Shown here piece after piece: positions 8,364-16,350 of a DNA stretch of 64,000 nucleotides; the stretch's first letter is position 1, and each line of letters starts with the position of its first letter. The translations under genes and the position numbers were made by a program. Origin of the DNA: JAJDAT01 sp964570665 (GTDB lineage: Bacteria; Nitrospinota; Nitrospinia; Nitrospinales; JAJDAT01); contig CAZMZH010000004.1 of NCBI GenBank assembly GCA_964570665.1, forward strand, positions 1 to 64,000, given 5' to 3'. Below the pieces are notes generated by a model that had not been told where the DNA came from, did no database searches, and worked only from the letters and a program-made list of their open reading frames with translations.

Positions 8364-9082
8364 GGCGTTTGAACCTGTGCGGTAACGGTTTCCAGTTTAA
8401 CTACAGGTTTATATTTTGGGAAAAATCGGTCGCCATTTGGTTGATGGACGTACTCTAGGGTAAGGCAAGCCGCTTCATTGCGGTTACAGACGGATGTAGC
8501 GCATTCGCTTTCCGCTTTTTGGCAATAATAATTGAGAATTTTCATTTTCATATATTTGCCTTCGGAAGTTCGGATGGCGTATACAAATCGTTGCGATTCA
8601 ATATTGTGTGTTCGGGTGCGGTAGTTATACCAATTTGAAATTCCTTTGTTCAGAATTTTTCCCCATTTTCTTTTGTCTTGCGCATAACCGGACTCTGGAG
8701 CTTCTCTAATTGAATTAAAATCGACTTGCCCGAGATTAACCACTCCCGCTTGTCCAAAAGGATTGGTTTCGCCGCTGTTCGTGATTATCTTGGTTCGTTG
8801 AAATCCTAAATCCCATTTTAAGTTCTTCAGTTTTTCTTTTTCTTCATCTGGATCGGTTATGGTATGAGTTTGTCCAGAAGCAAAATCGAGTAAGGTCCAA
8901 GTTTCTTTAGACGTAGCGTTGACTTTAATTAATGGATTTGAAGTGACGACCTTTTTCTTTTTTTTAGGGGGAAGGGCTACGTTTTCAAAATCGGCTATGT
9001 TGTCCGCCATGTACACAATTGTATTTTGGAACATCAACGTCCCAACCATCAAAACAACAAAAACAATAACGGTGTTCTTCAT
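8360..9082 (-). CDS. HmuY-family (haem-binding-like) exported protein
   Basis: A 240-residue protein with an N-terminal hydrophobic segment (residues 4-20), probably a signal peptide or anchor. A lysine run PKKKKK lies near residue 40. The core matches the HmuY pattern: a KWDLGFQRTKIITNSG strand, FGQAGVVNLG, and RFVYAIRTSEGKYMKMKI, the typical strand pair. A late four-cysteine cluster (CQKAESECATSVCNRNEAAC region, about residues 186-205) could form two disulfides. HmuY proteins capture haem in other phyla; haem binding here is inference, as ligand residues vary. The 4-base overlap with the downstream SUMF1-like lipoprotein suggests the two act together at the envelope. Confidence 0.7.
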   Translation of the reverse strand: MKNTVIVFVVLMVGTLMFQNTIVYMADNIADFENVALPPKKKKKVVTSNPLIKVNATSKETWTLLDFASGQTHTITDPDEEKEKLKNLKWDLGFQRTKIITNSGETNPFGQAGVVNLGQVDFNSIREAPESGYAQDKRKWGKILNKGISNWYNYRTRTHNIESQRFVYAIRTSEGKYMKMKILNYYCQKAESECATSVCNRNEAACLTLEYVHQPNGDRFFPKYKPVVKLETVTAQVQTP

Positions 9083-9108
9083 TAATTAACCTAACAAATT
9101 ACGTTTCT

Positions 9109-9123
9109 CGATTCCAAGAATCG
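9109..9123. repeat. 15-base inverted repeat upstream of the HmuY-like gene
   Basis: CGATTC and GAATCG are perfect inverted arms around CAA, 27-41 bases upstream of the HmuY-like ATG. Position and symmetry suit a repressor operator, but no regulator can be named. The rest of 9083-9373 shows nothing definable. Confidence 0.35.
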
Positions 9124-9373
9124 GCTAAAACAAAAATAATTCTTGATATCCAGTTTAACCTTTAGACAAGAAACTACAAAAGTTTAATCTTTTGGTTAAA
9201 TCGTTCTCAGGAAATTTTTTTAGGGTTTAACTATTAATAGTATAACGGGTTTAAAGACCGAAAGGAATTATCTTAAGAACGTCTGTAAGAATTTGAAATT
9301 CGAGTTTGAAGCAACTTGGTCTCTCTTTGTTTGCAAAGGCAGTTCGCATCAATATCGATAATCAGAGCTTCTT

Positions 9374-10021
9374 TTAAATTTTTCTTTTTAATTTAATAGT
9401 TTCACCGCCATCGTCATTAGAGGAAGATTTTGATTTTTTACCGGGAGTTCCTGACTTTTTCTTTTTAACTTTTACGCCCACTTTTTTCTTTTTAACGGCT
9501 GTTTTCTTGAAAATATCGGTACCTTTAAGGTCCGATCCAGTAAAATCTGCGCCTTTGGTATTCGCTTTTTTAAATTTTGCGCCTTTTAACTTGGTGTTGC
9601 TAAAAATAGCCATGCTCAGATCCGCGCCTGAAAAATCGATACCGCGAACGTCGGCATCCGTAAAATCTGCGCCGTTAAAATCGCCTTCTTTAAAGCATGC
9701 TTTAAAAATTGGCGGAAAACGCTTTGTTGTAAAACATAAACCGCTTATCTTAGCGCCCGTAAAATTGGCTCCCACCAAATTAGCGCCTTGTAAATTGGTG
9801 CCACACAAATTGGCTTTTTGAAGATCGGCGCCGCTCATATTAACGCCCTTTAAAATAGCGCCCTTTAAATTGACCTTCTCAAAACTGCAAATAGTCATAT
9901 TGGCTTCTTTAAAGTCAACAAAGGATAAGTCTTGCCCAGAGAAATCAACCCCAGTGATGTTGACCTCATCCGAGGAGCTATTCAACATTTTTATCAATTC
10001 TTTTCGTTTCATCCTTGCCAT
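9374..10021 (-). CDS. Pentapeptide-repeat protein with lysine-rich tail
   Basis: A 215-residue protein with A(D/N)LxG-type pentapeptide repeats in two blocks, about residues 22-95 and 112-165. They are separated by a non-repeat insert (ISGLCFTTKRFPPIFKACFKEG). Such repeats fold as a right-handed quadrilateral beta-helix. The last 45 residues are extremely basic (KKKKVGVKVKKKKSG) and then Ser/Asp-rich, unlike typical pentapeptide proteins. No signal peptide is evident, so it is presumably cytoplasmic. The positive tail could contact nucleic acid or membrane. DNA-mimic members protect gyrase from quinolones, but those are usually acidic; I do not assign that role. The divergent neighbour at 10166 is unrelated. 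Confidence 0.85.
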   Translation of the reverse strand: MARMKRKELIKMLNSSSDEVNITGVDFSGQDLSFVDFKEANMTICSFEKVNLKGAILKGVNMSGADLQKANLCGTNLQGANLVGANFTGAKISGLCFTTKRFPPIFKACFKEGDFNGADFTDADVRGIDFSGADLSMAIFSNTKLKGAKFKKANTKGADFTGSDLKGTDIFKKTAVKKKKVGVKVKKKKSGTPGKKSKSSSNDDGGETIKLKRKI

Positions 10022-10122
10022 TTGCGTAAATCCATTTTATTAGTAGTAAGGTATTGGAAATTTAGGTTATTGGCAGCAACTTAGTTGATATTTTAAGATT
10101 ATCATTCGCCAAAAATCTAAGG

Positions 10123-10128
10123 TATAAT
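10123..10128 (+). promoter_or_regulatory. Candidate -10 box upstream of the 10166 gene
   Basis: Perfect TATAAT, preceded by GG, 38 bases before the ATG at 10166. No good -35 hexamer is seen at the expected spacing, hence the low confidence. Confidence 0.3.
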
Positions 10129-10165
10129 AAAAAAGCTTTTTAAATCAATCAAATATTAATTTAAT

Positions 10166-10792
10166 ATGCTAGTTGAACAGGAATTTCAATTCAAAAAAGC
10201 TCGAATCGAAAGGTTTTTAGACGCAGAATTTGAGAAATGTTTCCCTAGTGACGCTAAGATTTCTCTCCGTCAAAGACAAAAGTTTATTGAGCGCTGCCAA
10301 AATAAAATAAAAACCCAGTTTGGAACCGATATTTTTTATGATTTGAAGTTTACAAAACAGGGATTTGTATATTTTATTTTACCCCCAAAGATCGAGTCTA
10401 CGGAAAAAGGCCGTGTTTTTCAATCATTTTCACACCCCCATGTTTTTTACACAACTCACTGTTTAGAACGGTTTAACCAAAGAATGGAAGTTGAAGAGAA
10501 TGGAATTATTTTATTGGATTCTCTTTTGAACGAAGCAATGATAACTCATGGCGACCATGATGGATATTTGGTATGTTCTGAAGGCGTTTTTGCCTTTGAA
10601 GAAGAAAAAGACCGCTGGATTATTAAAACCTTTATAGGCTATGATTTATTGAATAACGATCAAAGGAAAAAGTTTTTTAATTTAGATGGTATTTCCTTTT
10701 TACCGGGGGAAATGATATCCCCCAAAGGGCTAAATAGCGATTTTGCTATTTCCGACGAAATTGAATTTGCCCCTGAGGATCAAAAGTCATAA
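10166..10792 (+). CDS. Unrecognised 208-residue cytoplasmic protein
   Basis: I do not recognise a family. The protein is soluble, with no signal peptide or membrane segment. The first 60 residues are charged and helical. The most distinctive segment is FYTTHCLERFNQRMEVEENG (about residues 93-112), resembling a recurring 'H-x-L-x-R-F/Y-x-x-R' motif seen in small, poorly characterised proteins. The second half has alternating beta-rich text (GYLVCSEGVFAFEE, RWIIKTFIGYD). An ATG start is used; TATAAT lies 38 bases upstream. It precedes the ftsE operon in the same direction after a 109-base gap, but is not part of known FtsEX modules. Confidence 0.65.
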   Translation: MLVEQEFQFKKARIERFLDAEFEKCFPSDAKISLRQRQKFIERCQNKIKTQFGTDIFYDLKFTKQGFVYFILPPKIESTEKGRVFQSFSHPHVFYTTHCLERFNQRMEVEENGIILLDSLLNEAMITHGDHDGYLVCSEGVFAFEEEKDRWIIKTFIGYDLLNNDQRKKFFNLDGISFLPGEMISPKGLNSDFAISDEIEFAPEDQKS

Positions 10793-10901
10793 TCTTTAAA
10801 AGCTTTTAACTCTAAAAGAAAAGTTTTTAATCATCTTCTTAAAGCATCATCCGCGCACGTTTTCCTTTCAATCGTTCGAATTACCCAAAGTACCCCCGCA
10901 A

Positions 10902-11558
10902 ATGATTCAAATATTCAATTTATACAAGACTTATAAAGGGAATACCCAGGCGCTAATTGATATTTCTTTGGAAATTCAATCAGGAGAGTTTGTTTTCCTC
11001 ACAGGTTCTAGCGGCGCGGGTAAATCCACTTTATTAAAAATTTTATATAATTGGGAAAACTTTGATAAAGGTCAAATTCTTATAAATGGGATTAATATTG
11101 GCAAAATTAGGGACGAGAATCTTTTTACTTTAAGAAGAAAAATTGGCGTAGTTTTCCAAGACTATAGATTGTTGCCAAGAAAAACCGTTTTTGAAAATAT
11201 TTCATTTGCTCAAGAAGCGATTGAATCCCCATCCGATAGAATTCGTTTTAAAACCTGGGAAGCTTTAAAAAAGGTTGGATTAACACAAAAGAAAGACTCA
11301 TTTCCCTTGCAGTTAGCCGGAGGCGAGCAACAAAGAGTCGCCATAGCGAGAGCGTTAGTAAATTCTCCTCAAATTCTATTGGCTGACGAACCAACCGGTA
11401 ATTTAGACCCAGCAATTGCTCTCGAAATTCTAAAATTATTCGAACATGCAAATAGTCAAGGGGTCACCGTTATTTTTGCAACACATAGCGTAGAAATGCT
11501 AAAGGCAAGAAACTATCGGGTCATTAATCTCAGTAAAGGTCGACTGACATCTAAATAG
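10902..11558 (+). CDS. ftsE: Cell division ATP-binding protein FtsE
   Basis: ATPase of the FtsEX complex, which couples ATP hydrolysis at the divisome to activation of peptidoglycan hydrolases in the periplasm. The 218-residue ABC domain has Walker A GSSGAGKS (residues 35-42), a Q-loop (VFQDYRLLP), the signature LAGGEQQR, Walker B ILLADEPTGNLDP and the switch His in FATHS. QDYRLLPRKTVFENISF is characteristic of FtsE. ftsX follows after 4 bases and an EnvC-like gene overlaps ftsX, so the three form one operon encoding the whole signalling module. Secure call. Confidence 0.95.
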   Translation: MIQIFNLYKTYKGNTQALIDISLEIQSGEFVFLTGSSGAGKSTLLKILYNWENFDKGQILINGINIGKIRDENLFTLRRKIGVVFQDYRLLPRKTVFENISFAQEAIESPSDRIRFKTWEALKKVGLTQKKDSFPLQLAGGEQQRVAIARALVNSPQILLADEPTGNLDPAIALEILKLFEHANSQGVTVIFATHSVEMLKARNYRVINLSKGRLTSK

Positions 11559-11562
11559 TATA

Positions 11563-12465
11563 ATGAAACTGCTGACTAGAGCCTTCAGAATTGCATTCTC
11601 AAATATTAAATCAAGCATTGATGTTTGCGCCGTATCCGTGATTACAATTATGCTGGCCTTTTCTATTTTGGAATTATTTCTTTTAGTTTTCGCAAATCTT
11701 AATTCGCTTGTGGAAACTTGGAATAACCAAGTTCAATTAATCGTTTATTTAGACGATTCTGTTTCAAAAAAAGATCAAAATAAATTAGAAAATTTAATTA
11801 CAAATAACAAAAACGTTAAAGCCAGCTCTTTTGTGTCTAAGGGACAAGCTTGGACGGACTTCAAAAAAACCTTTTCAGATAAAGCCGCCATTTTGGACTC
11901 CTTGGGTTTTAACCCTTTGCCAGCCTCTTTACGCCTGCAGTTTACTTATTCTTCGGATAGATTGATCTATATTAAAGAGTTTGCCAAAACTTTAGAATCC
12001 CTAAAGGGCGTTGAATCGGTCGAGTATGGAAAAAATTGGATATTAAAATTTGAAACGTTTTTAGCTTTTTTACGTTTATTTTTAATGGCAGTAGGCGGTT
12101 TATTGATATTGGGTTTGATTTTAATAATTTCAAATACCATTAAGCTGTCTATATATTCCCGCAAAGAAGAAATTCAATTGATGGCTTTATTAGGGGCTCG
12201 CCCTAATTTTATAAAGTGGCCTTTTTTAATGGAAGGCATGTTGCAAGCCCTGGTAGGGGCTCTTTTGTCTTTGGGTGTCATTAAAATAGTTTATCTATAT
12301 ATGAAGCTTCAATTCCAGGACTCCATGGCTTCTTTATTTAGAGGGGTCTATATACAATTTATTCCTGACACGTTTGCCGTCCTCATATTACTTGGAAGCC
12401 TCTTTTCTGGTTGGCTTGGTAGTTATATAGCCATTAATAGATTTTTAAAATCCGAGTTGAAATGA
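11563..12465 (+). CDS. ftsX: Cell division protein FtsX
   Basis: Transmembrane partner of FtsE. The 300-residue protein shows four predicted helices: about residues 20-45, 168-192, 215-240 and 265-290. An extracytoplasmic loop lies between helices 1 and 2 (about residues 50-165), the part that binds EnvC-type activators. The family motif SRKEEIQLMALLGARPNFIKWPF sits between helices 2 and 3. Gene order ftsE-ftsX-EnvC-like, with a 4-base overlap to the next gene, supports a dedicated interaction of this loop with the downstream coiled-coil protein. Length is normal. Confidence 0.93.
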   Translation: MKLLTRAFRIAFSNIKSSIDVCAVSVITIMLAFSILELFLLVFANLNSLVETWNNQVQLIVYLDDSVSKKDQNKLENLITNNKNVKASSFVSKGQAWTDFKKTFSDKAAILDSLGFNPLPASLRLQFTYSSDRLIYIKEFAKTLESLKGVESVEYGKNWILKFETFLAFLRLFLMAVGGLLILGLILIISNTIKLSIYSRKEEIQLMALLGARPNFIKWPFLMEGMLQALVGALLSLGVIKIVYLYMKLQFQDSMASLFRGVYIQFIPDTFAVLILLGSLFSGWLGSYIAINRFLKSELK

Positions 12466-13646
12466 GTTTTTTAAAGTGTTTCGCCTCAGTTTGCATTCTT
12501 TTTATTTTTCTTCTAGAAATTTCGTTTGCTAAAACGGCTTCGATAAACGAAAAAGAAATTCAAATTCTCCTATCTGAAGAGAAAAAAGAACTTAATCTCC
12601 TTAAAAGAAAGTTAAAAAAGCAAAAAAACAAACTATCCTCGGTGAAAGAAAAAGAAGCTTCTTTACTTGAAACTCTCAGTCAAATGGAAGATCGTTTAAA
12701 ACTTAGGGAAAGAGAGTTAGAAATTTATAAATGGAATATCGAGATTAATAAAAGAAAATTTGGAAAACTTGAAACGTTAATCGATAAAACTGAAAAAAAT
12801 ATCAAACTGCAAAAACAGGCTCTTTCAAAATGGTTGCGTATTGTCTATAAAGAAGGGAAAGAATATCCCGTTAGAGTTTTATTTTCTTCAAAAAGCATAT
12901 CAGATTTATTACAAAGAGTTAAATTCATGCAGTTGGTCGCAGAATACGACACCTCCCTTTTTAAAAGTTATGAAAACAAACTGGAAAGGTTACTAAAAGA
13001 TAAAAAAGCATTACTAAAAGTTCGAACCAACTTGATGTTGTTAAAAAAAGATTCTGAAATTAAACAAAAAGAGATTTCGGAGGAAAGGCAAAAAAAAGAA
13101 GTCTTTTTAGTTCGGCTAAAAAAAGAAAAAAAATTTGGTCTCCGAGTTCAAAAAGAACTTCTTAAATCTTCCAAATTTTTGGATAGGATTATTTCAGGGC
13201 AAGAGAAGAAATTAAAAGTTGGAGAGGCTTTTAATATCAAAGATCATAAGGGAAGGTTGACCCTCCCCGTAAAAGGAAAAATTTTAAATCGTTTTGGTAA
13301 AAAACGAGATAAACGGTACGATTCATATGTCCTATTGAATGGAATCAGTATTCGAACCCCCAAAAACACTCCCGTTCGTTCCGTTTATTCAGGAAAAGTT
13401 CTCTATACGGGCCAAGTGGATGGCTATGGAAACTTAATAATTGTTGGTCACGGAGAAAATTATCATACTGTTTATGGGCACTTGAATAAAATCATTACAG
13501 CCCCGGGGAAATTAATTCGAAAAGGGCAAATAATCGGCAAATCCGGCGACACGGGTTCTATTGTCGGGGAGTCCTTATACTTTGAGTTAAGAAAAGAAGG
13601 AAAAGCCATTAATCCTTTGGGTTGGTTTCGGTTGGCGAAAAAATAA
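12462..13646 (+). CDS. EnvC-like murein hydrolase activator (degenerate LytM)
   Basis: A 394-residue exported protein with a signal peptide (residues about 1-24, ending near SFAKT), a long coiled coil (about 30-250, very rich in Lys/Glu/Leu) and a C-terminal M23/LytM domain (about 265-390). The metal-binding residues of active M23 peptidases are partly lost. The HxxxD site reads LLNGISI, and the final HxH-type His is a Tyr in SLYFELR; only YGHL keeps its His. This matches EnvC and related activators, which do not cut peptidoglycan but open amidases when FtsEX signals. Overlap with ftsX supports this. It could alternatively activate a non-amidase hydrolase; none is encoded nearby. Confidence 0.88.
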   Translation: MSFLKCFASVCILFIFLLEISFAKTASINEKEIQILLSEEKKELNLLKRKLKKQKNKLSSVKEKEASLLETLSQMEDRLKLRERELEIYKWNIEINKRKFGKLETLIDKTEKNIKLQKQALSKWLRIVYKEGKEYPVRVLFSSKSISDLLQRVKFMQLVAEYDTSLFKSYENKLERLLKDKKALLKVRTNLMLLKKDSEIKQKEISEERQKKEVFLVRLKKEKKFGLRVQKELLKSSKFLDRIISGQEKKLKVGEAFNIKDHKGRLTLPVKGKILNRFGKKRDKRYDSYVLLNGISIRTPKNTPVRSVYSGKVLYTGQVDGYGNLIIVGHGENYHTVYGHLNKIITAPGKLIRKGQIIGKSGDTGSIVGESLYFELRKEGKAINPLGWFRLAKK

Positions 13647-13682
13647 AGTTGTTAAAAGTAAAAGCATTAACCGTAATTGAGG

Positions 13683-13688
13683 TATAAT
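13683..13688 (+). promoter_or_regulatory. Candidate -10 box upstream of ctpA
   Basis: Perfect TATAAT 95 bases upstream of the chosen ctpA start. No good -35 at normal spacing. It would give ctpA its own transcript besides any read-through from the ftsEX operon. Confidence 0.3.
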
Positions 13689-13782
13689 GTTTTTCATAAA
13701 TTTTGTGAAATATTCTCTGAATTTTGTTTTATATCTATTTTAGATTTAATAAAAACTTTCAATTAAATTGGGAGCGACAGTT

Positions 13783-15228
13783 TTGAATATCCATAAGCCC
13801 GTTTATAGTCAAACAAAAGCTTTTTTGAGCCTTTTATTTTTCATTTGTCTTTTCGGAATTAGCGGAACAGGTATCAATAACTCCTGGGCGCAAATTTCCA
13901 CCGCTGGAAACCAAAAAAATAACTCAGCAGATACTTATGAAAAACTTAAGGTTTTTTCAGAAATCATTTCCCTTTTGGAATCAAGTTATGTCGAGCCCAT
14001 ACAATCAGAGGAATTGATTGACGGGGCTATTAAAGGAATGTTGAAGTCTCTCGATCCACATACTTCCTATCTAAACCCAAAATCTTACAAAGATATGAGA
14101 GTGGAGACATCTGGAAAATTTGGCGGTTTAGGAATTGAAATTAGTATGCGAGACGGTATGTTAACTGTTGTTTCCCCTATAGAAGATACTCCTGCCGATC
14201 GCGCTGGCGTTATTTCTGGCGATAAGATCATTCAAATTGAGGAAGATTCGACTCTTGATATGACTTTGGCAGATGCGGTAAACCTGTTAAGGGGGAAACC
14301 AGGAGAACCCATTAATATCACTATTTTCCGTGAAGGGTTTACAGAGCCAAAAGAATTTACAATTGTACGGGATATTATTAAAGTAAAAAGCGTTAAGCAC
14401 AAAGTTTATAATAAAGAAATTGGTTACGTAAAAATTAGAAGCTTCTCAAAAAATACCGGTTCCGACTTAGACAAGGCTTTACAAAAGCTTTCTGAAAAAG
14501 GCGTCAATCGTTTGATAATGGATTTAAGAAATAACCCAGGCGGTTTATTGAATCAAGCGGTGGAAGTAACCGACCGGTTCTTAGATAGCGAAAATTTAAT
14601 CGTCTATACAAACGGTAGAAACGAAGACCAAAACATGAGGTTTACCACCCGCAATCAATCCAAAAAGTATAACTTCCCAATGGTGATTTTGGTCAATGGC
14701 GGTAGCGCCAGCGCCTCTGAAATCGTTTCGGGAGCGTTACAAGATTTGGGAAGAGCGATTGTGCTGGGTACTCAAACTTTTGGTAAAGGATCGGTACAAA
14801 CAATTATTCCTCTTAGCGACGGTTCCGCTTTGCGCCTAACAACGGCGCGTTACTATACGCCTAGCGGTAGAGTTATTCAGGAAAATGGAATAGAGCCAGA
14901 TATTATTGTCGAACAACCGCTCCGCAAAACTGAAAAAAATGACAAAGATAAGGTTAAAGAAGAAAGCGAAACTAAAAAGAAAATCAGAAAATTTTTAAGA
15001 GAAAAAGATTTAAAGAAACATCTTAAAGGTAAAAAGGACAATAAAGATTCTTTAGGCTCTTCAGAAACAACCAAAGAAGAAGAAAAAGAAAATAAAGAAA
15101 TAGCCAGCCTTGAAGAAGATTTGAAAAAGGATTATCAACTTCAACAAGCGGTATCTTTGTTAACGGGATGGGACATCATGAAGCAATTTTATAAGCCCAA
15201 AGTCTCTACGACCGCTATGGCTCAATAG
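13783..15228 (+). CDS. ctpA: Carboxy-terminal processing serine protease (S41)
   Basis: Periplasmic tail-specific protease. I choose the TTG at 13783 because GGGAG (13770-13774) lies 8 bases upstream; an earlier in-frame TTG at 13768 overlaps that site. The product is 481 residues with a signal peptide ending near SWAQ. Order: N-terminal helical region, PDZ domain (GGLGIEISMRDGMLTVVSPIEDTPADRAG), then the S41 core with MDLRNNPGG, catalytic Ser in NGGSASASEIVSG and catalytic Lys in TFGKGSVQT. The last 100 residues are highly charged (KEEEKENKE), longer than in many CtpA proteins. CtpA orthologues process lipoproteins or cell-wall hydrolases, which suits its place next to ftsEX. A strong terminator follows. 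Confidence 0.94.
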   Translation: MNIHKPVYSQTKAFLSLLFFICLFGISGTGINNSWAQISTAGNQKNNSADTYEKLKVFSEIISLLESSYVEPIQSEELIDGAIKGMLKSLDPHTSYLNPKSYKDMRVETSGKFGGLGIEISMRDGMLTVVSPIEDTPADRAGVISGDKIIQIEEDSTLDMTLADAVNLLRGKPGEPINITIFREGFTEPKEFTIVRDIIKVKSVKHKVYNKEIGYVKIRSFSKNTGSDLDKALQKLSEKGVNRLIMDLRNNPGGLLNQAVEVTDRFLDSENLIVYTNGRNEDQNMRFTTRNQSKKYNFPMVILVNGGSASASEIVSGALQDLGRAIVLGTQTFGKGSVQTIIPLSDGSALRLTTARYYTPSGRVIQENGIEPDIIVEQPLRKTEKNDKDKVKEESETKKKIRKFLREKDLKKHLKGKKDNKDSLGSSETTKEEEKENKEIASLEEDLKKDYQLQQAVSLLTGWDIMKQFYKPKVSTTAMAQ

Positions 15229-15252
15229 TTCTAGTTAAATTTTAAAAATTTT

Positions 15253-15290
15253 CGCCGCTGAAATTCATTTTTCAGCGGCGTTTTTATTTT
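15253..15290 (+). terminator. Rho-independent terminator after ctpA
   Basis: A perfect 11-bp stem (CGCCGCTGAAA 15253-15263 with TTTCAGCGGCG 15270-15280) with a 6-base loop, followed by TTTTTATTTT. Confidence 0.93.
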
Positions 15291-15327
15291 TAATCCAGTT
15301 AATCTCAAACGCCATTAAAACCATCTC

Positions 15328-16347
15328 ATGCTTGTTCTAGGAATCGAAACTTCTTGCGACGACACTTCTGCCGCTATTATTGATTCTGAAGAAGGAATCC
15401 TAGCCAATGTCATTGCCAACCAGAATTCTGTTCACGCTAAATATGGAGGCGTTGTTCCAGAATTAGCGGGTAGATGCCATATTGAAAACATACACGAAAT
15501 TATTAATAAGGCCCTTCTTAAAGCAAAAGTATCATTAGAAAATATTGACCTTTTAGCAACAACCCAAGGCCCTGGTTTAGTAGGTTCTTTATTGGTTGGA
15601 GTCAATGCCGGTAAAGGATTGGCTTTTGCCCTCGATAAACCATTAATTGGAGTCAATCATTTAGAAGGTCATTTGCTCGCTATTTTCCTTCAAGAAACCG
15701 TATCGTTTCCTTTTTTAGCCCTCATCGTTTCAGGCGGTCACACAGATTTATACATCGTAAAAGATTTTGGAAATTATGAATTATTAGGGAGAACCCGCGA
15801 CGACGCCGCCGGGGAATCCTTTGATAAAGTAGCAAAAATGTTAGGGTTGGGTTATCCAGGAGGCCCGGAAATTGAAAAAACGGCAATGACAGGAAACCCC
15901 ACCGTTATTAAATTTCCTCGTCCTATGCCCAATAAAAAGTCGATGGATTTTAGTTTTAGTGGATTAAAGACGGCGGTAAGAACTCACCTAGAAAAGAGAT
16001 CTTCCGGTAAAATCGATAAGTTTTCCTTTGCCGATATCGCCGCATGTTTTCAAGATGCCGTTACGGACGTTTTAGTTTCAAAAGCCATGCTGGCGGCGCA
16101 AGATAACAATTTAGACCGCGTGGTAGTAACGGGAGGAGTTGCGGCTAATTCTGATCTGCGATTAAAAATGACTAAAGTGGGTAAAGAAAAAGGAATTTCA
16201 GCGCATTTTCCTAAACCCGTTTTTTGTACTGATAATGCCGCTATGATTGCTCTAGCCGGTTTAAAGAAATACCAAAGAAATCCTGATTTGGGAAACAATT
16301 ACTTTGAACTAGACGCAGTAGCCAACTTACCTTTAATCGAACATTAA
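15328..16347 (+). CDS. tsaD: tRNA N6-adenosine threonylcarbamoyltransferase
   Basis: TsaD transfers threonylcarbamoyl from TC-AMP to A37 of ANN-decoding tRNAs, with TsaB and TsaE. The 339-residue protein begins with the ASKHA phosphate loop VLGIETSCDDTSAA and has the metal-binding HxxxH (GVNHLEGHLLAI). It also has LIVSGGHTDLY, RDDAAGESFDKVAKMLGLGYPGGP, FSFSGLKTA and the late Asp in CTDNAAMIA. Length is normal. It is the first gene after the ctpA terminator and is followed after 3 bases by an SDR gene, likely co-transcribed though functionally unrelated. tsaB/tsaE are not in the window. Secure call. Confidence 0.98.
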   Translation: MLVLGIETSCDDTSAAIIDSEEGILANVIANQNSVHAKYGGVVPELAGRCHIENIHEIINKALLKAKVSLENIDLLATTQGPGLVGSLLVGVNAGKGLAFALDKPLIGVNHLEGHLLAIFLQETVSFPFLALIVSGGHTDLYIVKDFGNYELLGRTRDDAAGESFDKVAKMLGLGYPGGPEIEKTAMTGNPTVIKFPRPMPNKKSMDFSFSGLKTAVRTHLEKRSSGKIDKFSFADIAACFQDAVTDVLVSKAMLAAQDNNLDRVVVTGGVAANSDLRLKMTKVGKEKGISAHFPKPVFCTDNAAMIALAGLKKYQRNPDLGNNYFELDAVANLPLIEH

Positions 16348-16350
16348 AAA

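Noticed and set aside
10861..10901. GTTCGAATT near 10874 as a tRNA T-loop
   Set aside because: No acceptor stem or anticodon arm can be built around it.
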